A DNA stretch of 17,115 nt from Acetobacteraceae bacterium (GTDB lineage Bacteria > Pseudomonadota > Alphaproteobacteria > Acetobacterales > Acetobacteraceae): positions 210-17,324 of the forward strand of contig PLSZ01000679.1 in NCBI GenBank assembly GCA_003164305.1. The letters run 5' to 3'. Each line of letters opens with the position of its first letter. Position 1 is the first letter of the stretch. The notes below the pieces were generated by a model. It did not search any database, had not been told where the DNA came from, and was given only the letters and a program-made list of their open reading frames with translations. Shown piece by piece: positions 15,379 to 17,115 of this stretch. The position numbers were made by a program, and so were the translations under genes.

Positions 15379-16686
15379 TCACGCCGGCTTGCGTCCCACC
15401 ACGCGATGCAGCGGATTGGCCATGAACAGCAAACCCGCCGTCCGCGCCTGCCGCGTCGCCGCGCGCCACACCGTCGTCTCCGCCTCGTTCAACTGGGCCA
15501 GCACGTGATCCTCGCGATAGCGCCAGATTGGCCCGTCGGGCCGGTCGAAGGTGACCAATGTGGGGAAACACGTCAGCGCCTCGAACCCCGCCGCCGCCAT
15601 GCGCGGATACAGGCTGGCGTCCGCCACGCCGCGTGGTCCCACCGACTGAGGCGGCACGTTCGCCCTGGCCCGCAATTCCTCCGGCAGATCGAGATGCCAC
15701 CATTGCGGCATGTCGATCGCCCGCACGATCACGCCCACGCGCCCGCCCGGCCGCACCACCCGGAACAACTCCCGCAGCGCGCGGTCGGCGTCACATTCCT
15801 CCAGCACCGTCACGGTGAACGCGTGATCGAAGCTGGCGTCGGGAAACGGCAGCTGCTCGGCGTTGCCTTCCCGGAATGAGATCAGGCCGGCGACGCCGTC
15901 TTCCTTGGCCAGAGCCGCCGCCTCCCGCAGCAAAAACGGATTGAGGTCGGTCGCCGTGATCGGATTGGCATCGCCGAACCGCCGCGCCAGCAGCCGGTCC
16001 AATGCTCCCGAGCCGCAGCCGACATCCAGGATCGTCTCGCCCCGCGCCGGAGCGATCGCGTCGAACAGGATGTGGATCATCCCGGCGTAACTGGGACCTC
16101 GTGCCCGGTCCTCCAGCGCCGCGACACCGCCCAGATGGCGTCCGCTCAATACGATCACCCTGAAGGACCGCGCCAGTTCGGGGATCGCCGGCTCCCACTG
16201 CGAGGGCGCCAGGAAGAACGGCAGCAGCACCAACGCCGGGCCCTTGCCGTGCACGTGGTACGCGATACCGGCGTGGTGACCGGCGCCCGCTTTCAGGTTC
16301 GGCGTCGAGGCGTCCCCGGTCAGGCCGCGCAACGCGGCGACGATGGCGTCCGTGCGGTTGGTGACGACGTCGGCCCAGCCGGGGGCGTCGTAACCTGACA
16401 GCACGACGCGGCGGGAACCGGGCAGCCGAGGTTCAGCGCGCGCGGTCACCTCGGCGGTCATTCCGCTTTCGCCCGCGATCATCACGGTTCGCGCGGCCAC
16501 GGCGGCGAACGGCGCCGGATCCAGGCGCGACGGCACGCACAGCAGCAACCCGGCGATCCGGTCCGGATGCTGTCGGGCGAAATCCGCGACGTCGCCCGGC
16601 ATCTGCGTCGCCACATGCGCCGCCGTCAGGCCCAGATGGTCCCACAGCGCGACCAGCCGCTCGGTCAGGCTCGGTTCCTGGCTCAT
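15379..16686 (-). CDS. Alpha/beta-hydrolase-like and class I methyltransferase fusion
   Basis: A 435-residue protein in three parts. Residues about 13-122 resemble the second half of an alpha/beta hydrolase: LGLTAAHVATQMPGDVADFARQHPDRIAGLLL aligns with the nucleophile-elbow region, but Gly-x-Ser-x-Gly is replaced by ATQMPG, so the serine is lost. Residues about 138-185 resemble the first half of another hydrolase (IAYHVHGKGPALVLLPFFLAPSQW). From about 215 a complete SAM-dependent methyltransferase follows, with motif I ILDVGCGSG (219-227), the acidic TATDLNP (244-250), GNAEQLPFPDASFD (274-287) and VRPGGRVGV (311-319). The methyltransferase is probably active and the hydrolase parts probably serve as scaffold or substrate-binding domain. 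The ATG at 16686 has GGGGAG 7 bases upstream. It is first in the minus-strand run leading into the MBOAT gene. The methyl acceptor is unknown. Confidence 0.82.
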   Translation of the reverse strand: MSQEPSLTERLVALWDHLGLTAAHVATQMPGDVADFARQHPDRIAGLLLCVPSRLDPAPFAAVAARTVMIAGESGMTAEVTARAEPRLPGSRRVVLSGYDAPGWADVVTNRTDAIVAALRGLTGDASTPNLKAGAGHHAGIAYHVHGKGPALVLLPFFLAPSQWEPAIPELARSFRVIVLSGRHLGGVAALEDRARGPSYAGMIHILFDAIAPARGETILDVGCGSGALDRLLARRFGDANPITATDLNPFLLREAAALAKEDGVAGLISFREGNAEQLPFPDASFDHAFTVTVLEECDADRALRELFRVVRPGGRVGVIVRAIDMPQWWHLDLPEELRARANVPPQSVGPRGVADASLYPRMAAAGFEALTCFPTLVTFDRPDGPIWRYREDHVLAQLNEAETTVWRAATRQARTAGLLFMANPLHRVVGRKPA

Positions 16687-16693
16687 GTTGTCG

Positions 16694-16738
16694 CTCCCCC
16701 GTGTTGGGACCAGGATGCGGGTAATCGGCTTTCAGGAG
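16694..16738. promoter_or_regulatory. Divergent 5' region with both ribosome sites
   Basis: Only 60 bp separate two outward-facing start codons (16686 on minus, 16747 on plus). GGGGAG (complement of 16694-16699) serves the methyltransferase fusion and AGGAG (16734-16738) serves the plus-strand gene 8 bases on. With so little space, any promoters must overlap each other or lie inside the opposite gene. Confidence 0.6.
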
Positions 16739-16746
16739 AAGCACGC

Positions 16747-17115
16747 ATGCCGGACGAGGACGCGTTGCAAGAAGCGCTGGTCGCCCTGATCCCGCGGCTT
16801 CTGGGCGCGCTGGACCATCTGGAGGCGATCACTCGCGCCATGCATCCGCCGCTGCTGCCCGAACTCGCCGCGTCCCTTGGCCCGAACGACGACGCCCTGA
16901 TCGAGGCGTTGGCCCAGGTGCGCGACGCCGTGTGGCCGGAGACGATGATGCCGTTTCGCGATGCGCTCATGCTGGCCGGCGAGAGCATCCTGCGCGCCCA
17001 TATCGGCCTGCGCGAGGCCGGCGGTTCGCGGGCCGGCGCGATCAACGCCTACCGCGCCGTGCGCCAGCAATACCGGGCGATCGAAGCCTTGTATCCGCTC
17101 GCCACCGCGCTGCCT
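16747..17115 (+). CDS. Unidentified alpha-helical protein, 3' end outside the window
   Basis: An open frame of 123 codons runs from the ATG at 16747 to the window edge without a stop. AGGAG 8 bases upstream and GC-rich third positions support it as real. The visible part is predicted mostly alpha-helical and rich in Ala, Leu, Glu and Arg. It contains LIPRLLGALDHLEAITR near 14-30, VWPETMMPFRDAL near 64-76 and NAYRAVRQQYRAIEALYPLA near 101-120. No signal peptide, transmembrane segment or catalytic motif is seen. It could be the helical N-terminal extension of a larger enzyme. I do not recognise the family. It is divergent from the methyltransferase fusion and may share control with it. Confidence 0.75.
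   Translation, partial: MPDEDALQEALVALIPRLLGALDHLEAITRAMHPPLLPELAASLGPNDDALIEALAQVRDAVWPETMMPFRDALMLAGESILRAHIGLREAGGSRAGAINAYRAVRQQYRAIEALYPLATALP

Overview
The window is GC-rich bacterial DNA with tightly packed genes, strong Shine-Dalgarno (SD) sites, several 4-bp overlaps and an alphaproteobacterial style of intergenic palindromic repeat. Gene content (ACS-type MFS transporter beside a Tat-exported flavoprotein, FkbH/ACP pair, MBOAT, GT39) and codon bias suggest an alphaproteobacterium, most likely Rhodospirillales/Acetobacteraceae. That assignment is inference from style; there is no rRNA or other marker gene. No tRNA, rRNA, CRISPR, transposase or phage gene was seen.

Layout. Region A (20-3141, + strand): an MFS organic-anion transporter followed by a Tat-signal FAD oxidoreductase, with a strong hairpin between them. 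Region B (3144-7158, - strand): a cyclic amidohydrolase (dihydroorotase/allantoinase type), an Nramp-related metal transporter with altered metal-site motifs, and an AI-2E-family membrane protein, the last two translationally coupled. Region C (7159-7494): a 336-bp divergent intergenic stretch holding a palindromic repeat doublet and three 22-bp tandem repeats. Region D (7495-9862, + strand): an FkbH-like glyceryl-ACP synthase, a half-length VOC protein and an acyl carrier protein, overlapping by 1 and 4 bp. Region E (9853-16686, - strand): reading in the direction of transcription, an alpha/beta-hydrolase-like/methyltransferase fusion, an MBOAT O-acyltransferase, a frameshifted acyltransferase-3 gene, a GT39-like membrane glycosyltransferase and a GT2 polyprenyl-phosphate-type glycosyltransferase. 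Region F (16747-17115, + strand): the start of an unidentified gene cut by the window edge.

How the parts may work together. Regions D and E look like a surface-glycan or lipid-decoration locus. FkbH is expected to load a three-carbon glyceryl unit from 1,3-bisphosphoglycerate onto the small ACP. The MBOAT protein and the (broken) acyltransferase-3 are the kinds of membrane enzyme that move acyl groups onto extracytoplasmic sugars. The GT2/GT39 pair resembles lipid-linked-sugar transfer systems. A chain ACP -> MBOAT -> envelope glycan would parallel DltC/DltB in Gram-positive bacteria, but this link is a hypothesis. Two members show decay: the VOC gene appears internally deleted and the acyltransferase-3 gene carries a single-base frameshift.
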